Shown piece by piece: positions 45,778 to 58,115 of a stretch of 64,000 bases of DNA. The translations under genes were made by a program, and so were the position numbers. Positions within the stretch are counted from its first letter, which is position 1; the number at the start of each line of letters is the position of its first letter. Below the pieces are notes generated by a model. It saw only the letters and a list, made by a program, of their open reading frames with translations. It was not told the DNA's origin and did no database searches. The stretch is from Agapanthus africanus (Eukaryota > Streptophyta > Magnoliopsida > Asparagales > Amaryllidaceae), in assembly GCA_030015575.1 (NCBI GenBank), contig JASDDO010000001.1:321069595-321133594 (forward strand). The letters are read 5' to 3'.

Positions 45778-47836
45778 TGTTGGATATATGTATGCCCTAG
45801 AGGCCATTATATGATAGTGGATGTATCGGTATGTGTGTATATATATTTAGAGGACATTCTTGCTCGACATGATAGTATCCTATCTAGTTGTACTTTATCT
45901 TGACATGTTCATTTGATCATGCATCTTACTCATTTGGTACATATTGATAAAGCCCTTAGGATATTTGCTTGACTACGGAGATTATGATGCAGATCATACT
46001 AGTGGGACATGTGTAGTTTATAAGCATATCCTTGAAATGTTCCTAGTCGTGGGTATATGGAGACGGGGCATCGATATTCCAGAGTAGACTAGCGTATACG
46101 TTACTTGACCCATATGATGGGCGATGGATGATCCCATATCCATTGGTGTGGTGACACCAAAGACTGTATACGGGTGCTCAGTGGAGACTGGTTACACTGA
46201 ACGGACTTGCCGAGAACTCCTATATGGTATTATATCTATCGTCGGATAGCAGTTCTCAGGTGACACTAGTACAGGTTAGTCTGTAGACCCGAGATCGTCA
46301 TAGAGTCTTGTGTGTCCTCCCACTGTACTTTGATCTCCACCTTACCACGGCTCTACTGAGTCGTGCAAACAGGTGGATTTTAGGTATAGTCCCGAGGCAC
46401 ATGTAGGCAATGAGCGATAGGAGGGGTTTCATCTCTTCTGGTATTGAGGGTTGATATTGCGCTATGCTTGATTGGCTATAATAGGAAGTCCCTGGCCAGG
46501 GCTGATGAGATTTACAGATAAGTGTTATCAGTAGTTTCTCGATATGTTATAGGCCAAATACCGGCATGACTTATTGAGTTATTGGGGTCGACGATACCAT
46601 CCCTAGACTCGATATGCAGCATATCTGACGAAGAGACCGGACTGTACGGTAACTGTTGCCAGTTGGCTCGACAGGTGTTTTAACAGGTCCGCTTGTTTTT
46701 CTTATGATCTCTCAATACCTAGGAGTCGTTCCGTACAGCTAGTGCCGCTGATGGTTTGTGGGTGCGTGATATGATCACTGCCTATTGCTAGCATATTGAC
46801 GACTGTTAGAGTCCCACAAAGGGGTTTCCTAACTCAGGCGAAATGATGTGGGGTGTATATAGGGATAGACGCGGGAGCTTGATTAAATGCGGGTATATGA
46901 TACCGTATTTTTTATCGGGCGTTTTCTATTGGTCGGATCGTATGTGATATGACCGGTTTATTAAATCAAGTATTGATTTAATATTTACCATTATCTCATT
47001 TACATAAAACCTTTTCTAATTGTTGTTTGCATGAATGTATGTATGTATATGTGATGATATGAATGCACACATACATGCATACTTGTGTCATGGTTGTTGA
47101 TACATTGGAGATGGCTATGCAAGACTCACATGGTATAAATATTTATATATTTTTGATATTGAGAAAAGGAAAATGAAATTAAATCATGGTTATATTTCTT
47201 TCTACACTCTTCTTCACTTGATCTAAGTTTGACCATGGTTTGATTTTTCATTTGTTCTTTAACTCAATATAAAATATCTAGATATTTATTAACCATGGAT
47301 CTATGTGATTGTGACTCCTATTTATATATTTTCTTTTCTCATTTTTATTTGAGAATTATCACAAAGAGAGTTCAAGCTTAGCCATTCTCCTTCTTCTTCC
47401 TCCTTCTTGCTCTCTAGCTTTTTCAAGTGAGTGAGAAACTTAAAAAGAAAAGGTTTTGAAGTGAGATTACCGCTCACATCACTAATCTATATTAGTCTAG
47501 CCCACTAATGTAGGTTGTTTGCTCCACTTCTACAAAGATCAAGTGAAGGAAGGAGCTTGAGCCAAGGGACTCCGTGGTGGATCGTCGTAGACTTCGAAGA
47601 ACTCAAGCGGACCGGTTCAAACTCAAGGTTGATCCAAGGAGTCACAAAGAGGAGGTCTACAAAGGTTGTATTACTATCCTCTTAGTGTTAGACTTGCTAG
47701 TATGTGATACTAGTTCTTTGTTACCCTAAATTTCTAGTTCGATTCATGATTGGTATTGTTTAGCACCGCTTAAATTTTTATTATAGCATGTATGATGCAA
47801 CCCAAACCCTAGGCATGGTGCTAAGGAATTCCTACA
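45778..47836 (+). repeat. C2 5' LTR (F1 type, 2.06 kb)
   Basis: TGTTGGATATATG to TTCCTACA, followed by a primer site. TATAAAT at 47134-47140 is a candidate core promoter element. The AAAG|GTTGTA block is at 47661-47670. The frame before it is open for about 59 codons in the same phase as LTR1 and LTR2 but has lost an ATG in C2. Confidence 0.92.
47134..47140 (+). promoter_or_regulatory. Candidate TATA box in C2 LTR
   Basis: TATAAAT in a GTATAAATATTTATATA context, about 700 bases before the LTR end. It is placed sensibly for the U3/R border but rests on motif match only. Confidence 0.3.
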
Positions 47837-47837
47837 G

Positions 47838-47850
47838 TGGTATCAGAGCC
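47838..47850 (+). other. C2 primer binding site
   Basis: TGGTATCAGAGCC, one base after the LTR: a full initiator tRNA-Met match. Confidence 0.92.
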
Positions 47851-50507
47851 AAGCTAGAAACTTAGACGATGTTAGAAATATTACGAAACCGAAACAACTC
47901 CGAAAGTTCGATAATCTGAAACCCTAAATTTTGCATTCTGTCGATTTTTAAATGACCTCCTAAAATTATTTAAGCAACTGCAGAAACTTGCATATGATAC
48001 ATTTAGAACACCGGAGAAAAACGAGGCGAATCCTCCGTTTTTGACCCGGTGAAAACCTATGAAATTCCGGCCAGGCCGGCCCCTGCACTTCCTTTTCGCC
48101 TCAGTTTTCTTTGGTGCTCTGGTCTGTTTATTTTAGGGTTTCAAGTATTGTTTGTTTAGCCCAAAATTTCATGTGATGTTAATTTTGTTTAGGGGCTAAT
48201 TTGGAGTATTTCGTAGTCGTAATTTTAACATTGGTTTTGGTAACCCGGATGACGTTTAACAGTTCGAACGAACATCACACACCACCTCATTACTCTCGCT
48301 GGAAATTTTCCAAGTGTTGGAATTTTCCAAGTTAAACATATTAGGAAGATCATATAAGTAACCCTATGGACCCTCTAGAAGAACGTAACCCTAACTCGAT
48401 TCTATGACCACGGAACCGCGACTAAACCCTAGGGTTTGCCGTAGTTCTGTAGCGCCATAGGTGAGGCAAGGGTTGACCCTTCTATGGTTGGTTCATAGGC
48501 ACTGTGGCATGTTTTGGGTATTTTAAGTTTGCTCAAGTGTTGAGCTCTCGGGGTAATTTATGGGTGTTTGTTGATTCGATCGAAACGTTTAACATCGTCT
48601 AGATATTTATGAATGTGATACAATAATTGGAATCTACACTAATTGGTTTTGTGAAAAGTAAATAGTTGGGTGTAAATCTAACATTTTGGTCTCGGGAAGA
48701 ATCGGGAATCTTGTTGAATTACCCTACTTTTTTTTGAAAAGGTGTTTTCCTAGTTGTGACCTAAATGTAAGATTTGCATCGTTAGGCATGAAATCCAAAA
48801 TATGTGATAATCCGGATTTATGATGTCTAAAGGCAGTGATGATTCCAATTGTTGTAGTTTTTCACTTTTTTTTCTGCGACCGTAAGTGTAGATGTAGTGT
48901 ATTGCCGGTTTCGTTGCTATACATCAACGACAATTAGGGTACGCATACTTACTTACGTTGTTATATGTGATGTTATGTGTTGCTGAAATATGATGTACAT
49001 GATCGTCGTGATTGAATGGTCGGGGGCTTTTTGTGAGATGAGAGTTTTTATTTTCATTCATGGAAAATTCATTGTATGTAATATTCTTTTATTGGGGCAC
49101 TTTCGGGTTGAGGATGATGTCACCATTGTTGAATATTATTTATTTTTCCGCATTAAGATAGACCTAAGGTGGGGAGCACAAGTGGCCGGGTTCTAGGGTT
49201 CAGTGGGAGGCCATCTCGAGGAGTCGAGACCGGGTCTCCTAAACTCTAGAATTGGTAGGGTCACTTGCCGTTCTCGTAGGGGTCTAGGGGTGTGGGCTTG
49301 GCTATTCATCGTGACCATGGAATCCGTATTTTCTATTGTTGGCTAAATACAAAATACGGACCTCCTAGTATATCTTATATTTTCATATATGTGCTTCTGT
49401 TGTTAATATTCTGTGATGTGATCACTTTATATACTGAGACGAATGATGTATTATATATATGATATATAATAAACGTTGCTTATGTTTTGCATCCGCACTA
49501 GTCCCGCCCCGCTATGCCGTTAGTTAAGTAACCTAACGGTACATAACGGGACATTGTGGCAAATGCGGATGGCATAAGCGTACTATCTATTTTCGTTTCT
49601 TTTCTGTGATGGATTAAGGACTTAAATGATGGGAATACATTAATGAGATTAATGTAAAGAAAAAAGAACCTAAAAAATGTTGTAGAATCAAATTTGAAAC
49701 CTACTCGGCTTTTTATGAAAAAACAAGTTTTCAAAGTGCAGAGCTTAAGCCACTCCTTTTAAAACCATTAGATTCTACAATGATATCAAGTTCAAAGCGT
49801 TAAAGGTTTTCTTAAAAACCATTCACAGCCCTCCGTCATTTTAGGAAGTAAAGTACTTAGTATTCGTGTTGCGTATTTTGACTATAGTTAAGGCGCAGTG
49901 TACGGTAGCTAAGTGATGTCTTCCTACACAGCATATGATGCGTTAGATAGGACATTCATATGATTATGTTGACTATAGTTAAGGGTCATATGGGTGGGTC
50001 TAGTTAATCACGAAATGACAGGAAGAACTTGACTAGTAATTATGATATGTTGACTATAGTTAAGGTCATGAGTGCTAGGGGTAAAAACCATATCGGGAGT
50101 TTCAAGAGTTGAAATTTGCAATGAGATTGCATACCTTCTATAAGATAGTAGGATCCTGATCCAACTGTGAGCAAGAGTTGCTCCCAGGAGAGTTGTGCAC
50201 TTTACAATTTGCTAACCCATTAGGTGTCTGGAAAGGTGTCAACGGGGCTACGCCTCTGGGAAAACGATGTTTATTTTAATTAGGTCCGTGCGAAAGCACG
50301 GCGAACCTCCCTCAAAGTACCAGCATTGGCCTGGCTGAACGGTTAGCGAAGATGTAGAATGTAATTAATCCTGGCTAATTTTCTTTTTAAGGATTGAAGG
50401 AAAATTTGATAAAAGCAGTGGGAGACATCGATTAGATATGATAATAACCAATATGATCTTTGCATGAGCTTTCGCTAAGTGTATTCTTTTCTCTCTCCTA
50501 ATGGCAG
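47851..50507 (+). promoter_or_regulatory. C2 untranslated leader with conserved hairpins
   Basis: A leader of about 2.66 kb with no gene. GC-rich self-complementary sequence lies near 48065-48085 (GGCCAGGCCGGCC). The hairpin CCGTTAG/CTAACGG is at 49517-49539. Three copies of TTGACTATAGTTAAGG sit inside hairpins at 49870-49897 (TGCG/CGCA), 49957-49992 (CATATGA/TCATATG) and about 50033-50078 (CTAG/CTAG outer arms). It ends in a pyrimidine tract and GGCAG at 50507, six bases before the gag ATG. It is collinear with the leaders of E, N and C3. Confidence 0.65.
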
Positions 50508-50513
50508 ATAAAC

Positions 50514-51353
50514 ATGACTGGACTTAAGCTTTTGTTAGAGAAAAATAAGCTAACCGGGCCGAACCATAAAGAGTGGCTGAGAAATATTAACATTGCTCTC
50601 ACATATGATAAAGTATCATATGTCCTCACAGCCTCAGCCCCTCCCATCCTAAGCCTTGAATCTTCTGTTGCGGATAGGGAGATCCGCAAAACGTGGGATA
50701 TTGACTGTGCCACTGCCAAATGCCTCGCGCTTGCATCGATGGACAATACACATCAGAAGAAGCATGAGAAGATGGATGTTCAACCTATATTTCTCCATAC
50801 AAAAGAGTTGTATGGGGAACAATCTCGTATCTTACGATACGAAGCGTCTCGAAAGTTATTTCAGATGCGGATGGCTCCTGGCACACCAGTAGGCGATCAC
50901 ATTTTGAAGATGATAGCTCTTATTTAAGACCTTGAGGGCCTCGAATGGACAATGGAGAACGAACAATATATTGATATTGTTCTACAGTCTCTTCCCTCTG
51001 CCTTTGCTCCATTCATAGTGAACTTCAACATGCATAACATGGAGAAGTCACTACCCAAACTTCTCAATATGTTGAGAAGTGTGGAGAGCACGCTTAAGGC
51101 GAAGTCTCCCTCTCTGATTGTTGGACAATCTTCCTCTTCCGTCCAAAAAGCCAATGCCAAGGGAAGGAATAAGAATAAATCAACCAAACCGAGAAGTGGA
51201 ATCAAGAAGGCATAAGGGAGAGGCAAATCCAAGGTTGAGAAGTCGGGAAAAGGAGAATGTTTTCACTACAAGAAGACGGGGCACTGGAAGTGGAATTGTA
51301 CTGAATACCTTGATCTCAAGAAAAAGAAGCATGGTGATGATTCTGCTTCAGGT
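50514..51353 (+). pseudogene. C2 Gag
   Basis: Start chosen at ATG 50514, the first ATG after the acceptor-like AG and in the frame of protease. Landmarks are L-T-G-P-N-H-K-E-W-L, K-T-W-D-I-D-C-A-T-A-K and G-E-Q-S-R-I-L-R-Y-E, typical of plant copia Gag. TAA at 50925 and TAA at 51213 break it. The zinc knuckle C-F-H-Y-K-K-T-G-H-W-K-W-N-C has Tyr for the second Cys, so it could not bind zinc normally. Confidence 0.85.
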
Positions 51354-52644
51354 GTGTTTGTGACTGAAAACTGTTTTTCTATAAACTCTGCTTCCTGGGT
51401 ATTGGATACCGGTTTGGGTTCTCATATCTGCAATTCTGTGCAGGGCTTGAGAAATAGCAGAGTTTTGAAGACGGGTGATCATACTCTCCAAGTTGGAAAT
51501 GGTTCCAATGTACATACGGTTTCAGTAGGAGAGTATCACCTAGGGTTGTCGTCGAGTTGTATATTGGTTTTGAACCCATGTTATTATGTACATAGCATGC
51601 TTTGTAATATAATATATGTTTCTTTGTTATACAATGAAGGATATCATTTTGTATTGCAGCACAATGTTATGAAAATTAAACTGAATCAAGAGTTGATTGG
51701 TAATGGTACACTTAATAACGGGATATACATCCTAAATCAACACACAGTTTTCAACATACAACACACAAATAAAAGAAAATTTTCAGATATAAATGAAGCT
51801 TTTCTTTGGCATTGTAGACTTGGTCATATTAATGAAACAAGACTAAAAAAGATTCATAAAGATGGATATTTAAATCCTTTTGAATATAAATCCTATGCGA
51901 CTTGTCAGTCCTGTATCAAAGGGAAAATGACCAAAACTCCGTTTACTGGACACGGAGAAAGATCTATAGAGCTCTTGGGCCTCATACATAGTGATGTATG
52001 TGGGCTAATGTCTACATATGCGAGAGGCGGTTTTTCTTACTTCATAACTTTTACTGAGGATTTCTCGAGATTCAGTCATGTGTTTTTATTAAAGCATAAG
52101 TCTGAAGCTTTCGAGAAATTCAAAGAGTACAGACTTAAAGTAGAAAAACAAACAGGAATGAGCATCAAGATACTTCGATCAGATCGAGGTGGAGAGTATC
52201 TTAGTACAGAGTTTTCGAACTTCCTAAAAGAGAATGGGATTCTCTCAGCTCATTCCCCCTTACACACCAAAGCACAACGGTGTGTCAGAGCGGCGGAATC
52301 GCACCTTATTGTATATGGTGCGATCCATGATGAGTGATACTGAGTTACCTCTCTCCTTTTGGGGGCATGCATTGGAGGCTGCAGCTTTTCTGTTGAACAA
52401 AGTTCCAACCAAGACCGTGTCTACCACTCCATATGAGATATGGTATGGGAAGAGACCATCTCTTAAGCGAGTTAAAATTTTGGGTTGTCCGGCTTTTGTT
52501 AAAAAGAAGAATCCAGACAAACTCGAGACACGATCGGTTAAGTGTATATTTGTGAGATATCCAAAACATTCGTTTGGATATCTGTTCTACCACAAAGAGG
52601 AACAAAAGGTGTTTGTAGTGTGCCACATTTCTAGAAAATCATAA
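51354..52644 (+). pseudogene. C2 protease and integrase
   Basis: Same frame as Gag: W-V-L-D-T-G-L-G-S-H-I-C (protease triad D-T-G intact), then GAG-pre-integrase H-C-R-L-G-H-I-N and C-Q-S-C-I-K-G-K, and the integrase core with H-S-D-V-C-G and S-D-R-G-G-E-Y. A deletion of about two bases near 52240 (a CT unit compared with C3) moves the rest into the next frame: H-N-G-V-S-E-R-R-N, F-W-G-H-A-L-E, F-V-R-Y-P-K. That frame stops at 52644 and the linker to RT is again shifted. Confidence 0.88.
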
Positions 52645-52669
52645 TTTTCTAATCGACAGCGATGGCAAT

Positions 52670-54262
52670 GTGGTGGATCTAGAAGAGGTTCTAGAGACAC
52701 AAGTTATAAATGACGAGTTGGTTGAACCTGATGTTGCAACAGAAACTTATGAACCTCAGTCACTCCGTAGATCTGGTAGGACTTCTTGCCCACCGGAGAG
52801 ATACTACGGTTTTCTCATTGATGGTGATGGAGAAGATTGCATCATGGATGATGATGACCCTACCGGTTTTCAGCAAGCTATCACGAGTGGTGACTCTGTG
52901 AAGTGGCTAGATGCCATGAGATCCGAAATGGAGTCTATGTACACCAACAAAGTATAGAATTTGGAAGTTGTACCCTCTAGTGTAAAACCCGTAGGGTGTA
53001 AATGGATCTTTAAGAGAAAGATCGGTGTAGATGGACAGGTGGAGACCTATAAGGTAAGGCTTGTGGCGAAAGGATTTCGTCAAAGACCAGGACTAGACTA
53101 TGACGAAACCTTTTCTCCTGTAGCCTTGCTTAAATCCATTCGGATCCTACTTGCTATTGCTTCTCACTACGACTATGAAATCTGGCAGATGGACGTTAAA
53201 ACTGCTTTTCTAAATGGTGATTTAGAAGAATGTGTTTATATAGATCAGCCAGAGGGCTTCATTGATAGTGGGAGTAGCGGGAAAGCATATAGGTTGCTTA
53301 AATTCATTTATGGATTAAAGCAGGCATCACGGAGTTGGAACATCTATTTTGATTATGTTATCAAAGAGTTTGATTTCGTCAAAAATCCAGATGAACCTTG
53401 TGTTTATAAGAAGATTGTAGGAAGTACTGTCACATTCCTCGTATTATATGTGGATGACATTCTTCTGATAGGAAACGATGTTCCTATACTACAATTGGTC
53501 AAACTGTTCTTATCACGAAGGTTCTCCATGGAGGACCTGGGTGATGCCTCGTACATATTAGGCATGAAGATCTATAGAGATAGTTCTAAGAGGTTGTTGG
53601 GATTGTCCCAAACTAGGTACATTAATACCATCCTAAAGAGGTTTATTATGGAAGACACTAAGCGGGGTGCCTTATCTGCTTGTCATGGAGTCACTCTTTC
53701 CAAGGACTCTTGCCCAAAGACTGATGAAGAGAGAGCTCGCATGAGCATTATACCCTACGCTTCAGCCGTAGGATCTATAATGTATGCGATGTTATGTACA
53801 CGCCCTGATGTAGCTTATGCACTGGGTGTAGTAAGAAGGTATCAATCCAACCTAGGAGAGAATCACTGAACAGCTGTGAAGAACATTCTTAAGTACTTAC
53901 GAAGGATTAAAGAAATGTTCTTGGTGTATGGTAACGGGGATCTCCAAATGGAAGCCTTTACTGATTCAAGATTCCATAGTGATAAGGATGACAGCAAATC
54001 TATCTCAGGGTTTGTATTTACCCTCAATGGAGAGGCGGTATGTTGGAAGAGTTCCAAACAGGATACCGTTGCAGACTCCATAATGGAAGCTGAGTACATT
54101 GCTACAAATGATGCTGCCAAAGAAGCCGTCTGGATGAGGAAGTTCATCTCGGAGTTGGGAGTAGTTCCAACCATTATTGATCCAATACCATTGTATTGTG
54201 ATAATAATGGGGCTATGGCGTTGGCCAAAGAGCCCAGGTCCCATCAGCGATCCAGAAGATAG
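52670..54262 (+). pseudogene. C2 reverse transcriptase and RNase H
   Basis: One frame throughout, broken by only two stops: TAG at 52955 (Trp in C1 and C3) and TGA at 53867 (Trp in C3). RT motifs are K-P-V-G-C-K-W-I-F-K-R-K, Q-M-D-V-K-T-A-F-L-N-G, Y-G-L-K-Q-A-S-R-S-W-N and the catalytic L-Y-V-D-D-I-L-L-I-G. RNase H has C-W-K-S-S-K-Q and M-E-A-E-Y-I-A, then Y-C-D-N-N-G-A. The frame ends at H-Q-R-S-R-R; a deletion removes the I-L-R-x-Y-H-L-I-R-E segment present in C3. 54263-54406 is the shifted remainder of the C terminus. Confidence 0.92.
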
Positions 54263-54406
54263 TTGATCGCCATGAGATCGAGATTCGGAGAGTAGATACA
54301 AAGAATAACACCGAGGATCCACTCACCAAGAGCCCTCCCTTTGCCGCAGCATGAGCGACTTTTTGAGATGTTGGGTATGAGATACACCAATAATTGGACT
54401 TAGTGC

Positions 54407-54417
54407 AAGTGGAAGAT
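54407..54417 (+). other. C2 polypurine tract
   Basis: AAGTGGAAGAT directly before the TGTTGG of the 3' LTR. Confidence 0.85.
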
Positions 54418-54480
54418 TGTTGGATATATGTATGCCCTAGAGGCCATTATATGATAGTGGATGTATCGGTATGTGTGTAT
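54418..54480 (+). repeat. C2 3' LTR, first 63 bases
   Basis: Identical to 45778-45840, then interrupted by C3. TGTAT (54476-54480) should recur on the far side of C3, followed by ATATATTTAGAGG. Confidence 0.9.
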
Positions 54481-56543
54481 TGTAAGTCTATGTTACCCAC
54501 CCCGGTACTTACGGGGAGGCGGAAAAGGTAAAAAACAAATTTTTATCACAAGGTAACATAGACTATCTTGAGGATTTTTGCCAAACCATTTCTAACAAAC
54601 AACTAGAGGTTCTATCTACTATGCTTAGGAGATTATACCTCACGAAAACGGTCCTTCGGTTCTTCACTCTGTTGCCCTCCTTGACCATGCAAGCTCCGAT
54701 GATCGATCCGGAACTTGGTCACCTCCGCGGCCTCCTAAGGTCGAAGACGATCCATCCGAGAGTCTATAGTCCGAGCACCACCTCAAGCCGAGGTAACTAG
54801 GGCAACAAGTATGCTAAGCTTGATGTCCCAGGTGATGTAGAAGAGGAAGATGGATTTGTTTGTCTATTTAGAACCTAATTTGCTCAACACATGAGACGAT
54901 TAGGAAATGCTAGTGAGGAAGAAGAAGAAACAACCATGGGAGCTCTCTTTTGAAGAGAGAGAATGAGAAGAAGATAATGATCCATGAGAAAAATAATTAC
55001 CATTCTTTTGTCATGATAAAGTGTGATGGTTACCATTGATTTGACCATTATCATGTCAAATTAAATCCAAGCTAAAAGAAGAGTCTAGAGCTCACAAGAA
55101 ATATCCAAGTCAACAATGGTCAACTAGGTCTAATAGTCAACAAGGTGAAATGGTCGAAACAATTAGCCATAACACAATTATCATTAAAAAGATTAGTAAA
55201 GATTTTCCTCACCTCATACAGGTTTTGACCGAATCAATGGTCAAAACCCTAATGAGGCAACTCCTTCTTCGATCCTCACAACCGTGCATACACATCCGCA
55301 TCTGCATTCCGTAGAATGCGAATGCACAGAAGACAAAACTAATCCATCTATACAATACTAGGATCCGGTTTAAACCAAAGCCTACTAGTATTGTCTGCCC
55401 GAACATCATACGTGCACAAGTGCACGTAAGTGATCGTAGCCCTGCCGTAAAACCATACGGCCTCTACACTTTTTGCCTAGTGCAGGGAAACTCTCTGTGT
55501 GGGGCTCTAAAGACTCGACACTACGCTGGCAGTGGGTTTAACCACAGACCGCAAGTGGCACTAGCTGTACATAACAGTCCCCGGGTAGATGTCGATAAGA
55601 AGGCCGATGAGGTAAACCCATCCGAACTCCTACTGAGCCTAAATGTGACAATCTCCGTACAGTCCGGTCTGTTCGTCTATGAGAATCGCATGTCGGGCCT
55701 AGGGGGGCGGTAAACGTCAGACCCCTAATAGCGGTACAAGTCGTGCCAGAGTGTAGCCCAGAACACCCTGAGAAACTACTGGAAACACCACCAGTAAATC
55801 TCGCTTGCCCAGGCCAGGGACTTTGTGTAATGGCTCTCCTAAACACAGTGCGATATCAACCCCCAATACCGGGAGAGACGAATCCTATCTAACCGCTACT
55901 GCCTCCAAGTGCTTCGGGACTGCACCCAACTACTACCTGTTTGCACGACTCCTTTGAGCCTTGGTAGGGTAGTAATCAAAGTACAGAGGGAACATACTCG
56001 AGGCGAAGTAGCAGTGTCAAGTCGACGGACTAAGCTGTACTCCAGTAACCTGGGAACTGTTATTTGATGATAGGTATAGTACCATCCAACAGTTCCCGAT
56101 GAGTCTTGTCCAGCGTACTCGTAACCTAACGAGCACCCGCATACTATCTCCAGTACGACGTACTAATGGCTGTGGGATAGACCATTTCCCCTGCTGGGAT
56201 GAGAAGCGTATACGCTTGTCTATTCCGGAGTATCGATGCCCCGTCTCGATAATCCTACGACTAGGGACCTGTATAAGGATGTGCTTGTAGACTACCCAGC
56301 TCCCACTAGTGTGACTGCCACCACAACGCTGGTAATCAAGCAAAAGATCCTAAGGGCTCCACTAATATGTATAAGCGATATGCTAAAAGAAACACATGCA
56401 CATATTAAAGTAGAAACAAACCAAGTAGCATACTACCATTTTAAGCAAGACTGTCTTTACAACTGTGAATATCCCAAGCTTCCATTAAGTAATATACAAA
56501 CTAGTATGATACAGTAATGGCCTCTTGGGTATATACACTAACA
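54481..56543 (-). repeat. C3 3' LTR (F2-related, 2.06 kb)
   Basis: The + strand runs from TGTAAGTCTATGTTACC to ATATACACTAACA. It shares the U3 blocks of E, N and P but has distinct termini. An inverted ACGT-core pair is at 55409-55428. The leader-exon frame is present at 54639-54688 (ATG, 16 codons plus two bases, then GTATAA). Confidence 0.9.
54639..54688 (-). CDS. Candidate leader exon copy in C3 3' LTR
   Basis: Minus-strand MVKEGNRVKNRRTVFV plus two bases (AG), then GTATAA. Same length and phase as the copy in the 5' LTR at 62538-62587 with a few changes, none introducing a stop. In the 3' LTR it would not be used for Gag. Confidence 0.3.
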
Positions 56544-56554
56544 ATCTCCCACTT
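56544..56554 (-). other. C3 polypurine tract
   Basis: The minus strand reads AAGTGGGAGAT directly before the 3' LTR. Confidence 0.85.
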
Positions 56555-56598
56555 ACACTAGGGCCATGTACTGGCATATCGAAGACCTATCATCTCGA

Positions 56599-56988
56599 TC
56601 AGCCGCTCAAACTGAGTCTAGGTATGGCCTTCGTGAATGGATCTACAGTGTTATTCTCCGAATCTGCTCTCTTCACCTCGATCTCCCGGCGATCTACGAT
56701 CTCCCTGATCAGGTGGTACTGCCTCAAAATGTGCCTGGACTTCTGATGAGACCTGGGTTCCTTCGCTAAGGCTATAGCGCCGTTGTTGTCGCAATACAGC
56801 GGTATTGGATCAACAATGGTAGGAACCACCAGAAGCTCCCTGAGGAACTTCTTCATCCAGACAGATTCCTTTGCGGCATCGCAAGCAGCTATGTACTCCG
56901 CTTCCATCGTCGAGTCAGCAATGGTTTCCTGCTTGGAGCTCTTCCAACAAACCGCCCCTCCATTGAGGGTAAAGACATAACCCGACAT
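56599..56988 (-). pseudogene. C3 RNase H and C terminus
   Basis: After a frameshift near 56990 the frame resumes S-G-Y-V-F-T-L-N-G, then [13 protein letters not shown] and M-E-A-E-Y-I-A-A (catalytic acidic residues of copia RNase H). [19 protein letters not shown] and D-P-F-T-K-A-I follow. This end is complete here and is the best reference for reading the decayed tails of E, N, P and C2. Confidence 0.9.
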
Positions 56989-58115
56989 GGACTGGAGTCA
57001 TCCTTATCACTCTGGAAGCCGGAGTCAGCAAAGGCCTCGATCTGGAGGTCTTTTCCGCCATACACCAAGAACATCTCCTTAGTCCTTCTCAGGTACTTGA
57101 GAATGTTCTTTACTGCTATCCAGTGTTTCTCCCCTGGGTCAGACTGATACCTGCTTACAACGCTTAGTGCGTATGCTACATCTGGTCTGGTACACAACAT
57201 CGCATACATTATAGAGCCTACCACAGATGCGTAGAGTATAGATGACATGCAAGCCCTTTCCAAATCAGTCTTGGGTGACATCTCTTTGGAGAGGGTGATT
57301 CCGTGACAAGCCAGTAGATTACCGCGCTTTGAATCTTCCATACTGAATCGTTTCAGTATGGTGTCGATGTACCTGGACTACGAAAGTCCCAACATCCTCT
57401 TAGATCTATCATGATAGATCTGGATCCCCAGAATGTAGTTGGCATCGCCCAGGTCCTTCATGGAGAACCTTTGTGATAAGAATCCTTTGACTGACTGTAA
57501 CATAGGAATGTCATTTCCTATTAAGAGAATGTCATCCTCGTACAAGACGAGGAATACCACAGTTCTCCCTACAATCTTACTGTAAATGCATGGTTCATCT
57601 GGATTTTTGATAAAGTCGAATTCTTTGACAGTATCATCAAAGCAGATGTTCCAACTCCGCGATGCCTGCTTTAGTCTATAAATGGACTTAAGCAACTTGT
57701 ACACTTTACCGCTGCTCCCACTCTGAATGAAACCCTCCGGCTGATCCATATAGACACACTCTTCCAAATTACTATTTAGAAAAGTCGTCTTTACGTCCAT
57801 CTGCCAGATCTCATAATCGTGGAAGGCAGCAATGGCAAGAAGGATCCGAATGGATTTAAGCATAGCTACTAGAGAAAAGGTTTCGTCATAGTCCAAGCCA
57901 GGTCTCTGTCGAAAACCCTTTGCAACAAGTCTAGCCTTATAGGTTTCAACCTGCCCATCTACACCAATCTTCTTTCTGAAGATCCATTTGCAGCCTACGG
58001 GTTTCACCCCTTCTGGAGCAATGTCCAAAGTCCAAACTTTGTTGGTGTACATGGACTCCATCTCGGTCCGCATTGCATCCAGCCATTTTACTAAGTCACT
58101 ACTCTTAATAGGTTG
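56989..58115 (-). pseudogene. C3 reverse transcriptase
   Basis: In the same frame as gag. Landmarks are K-P-V-G-C-K-W-I-F-R-K-K, A-R-L-V-A-K-G-F-R-Q, Q-M-D-V-K-T-T-F-L-N-S and L-K-Q-A-S-R-S-W-N. The catalytic box reads L-Y-E-D-D-I-L-L-I-G, with Glu where C1 has Met and C2 has Val. A TAG after M-L-G-L-S (Gln in C2) near 57378 interrupts the frame, and another TAG near 58116 separates it from the linker. The Glu in the YXDD box would be expected to cripple polymerisation. Confidence 0.9.

Larger units (their letters stand above)
45778..54480 (+). mobile_element. C2: Ty1/copia element, 5' LTR to first 63 bases of its 3' LTR
   Basis: A plus-strand copia element with 5' LTR, primer site, 2.7-kb leader, gag, protease, integrase, RT, RNase H, polypurine tract and the start of the 3' LTR, which is interrupted at 54481 by C3. 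The visible 63 bases of the 3' LTR equal the 5' LTR exactly, so C2 may be fairly young, but that sample is small. Coding frames carry several stops, one small deletion and a truncated C terminus. It sits inside C1. Confidence 0.92.
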
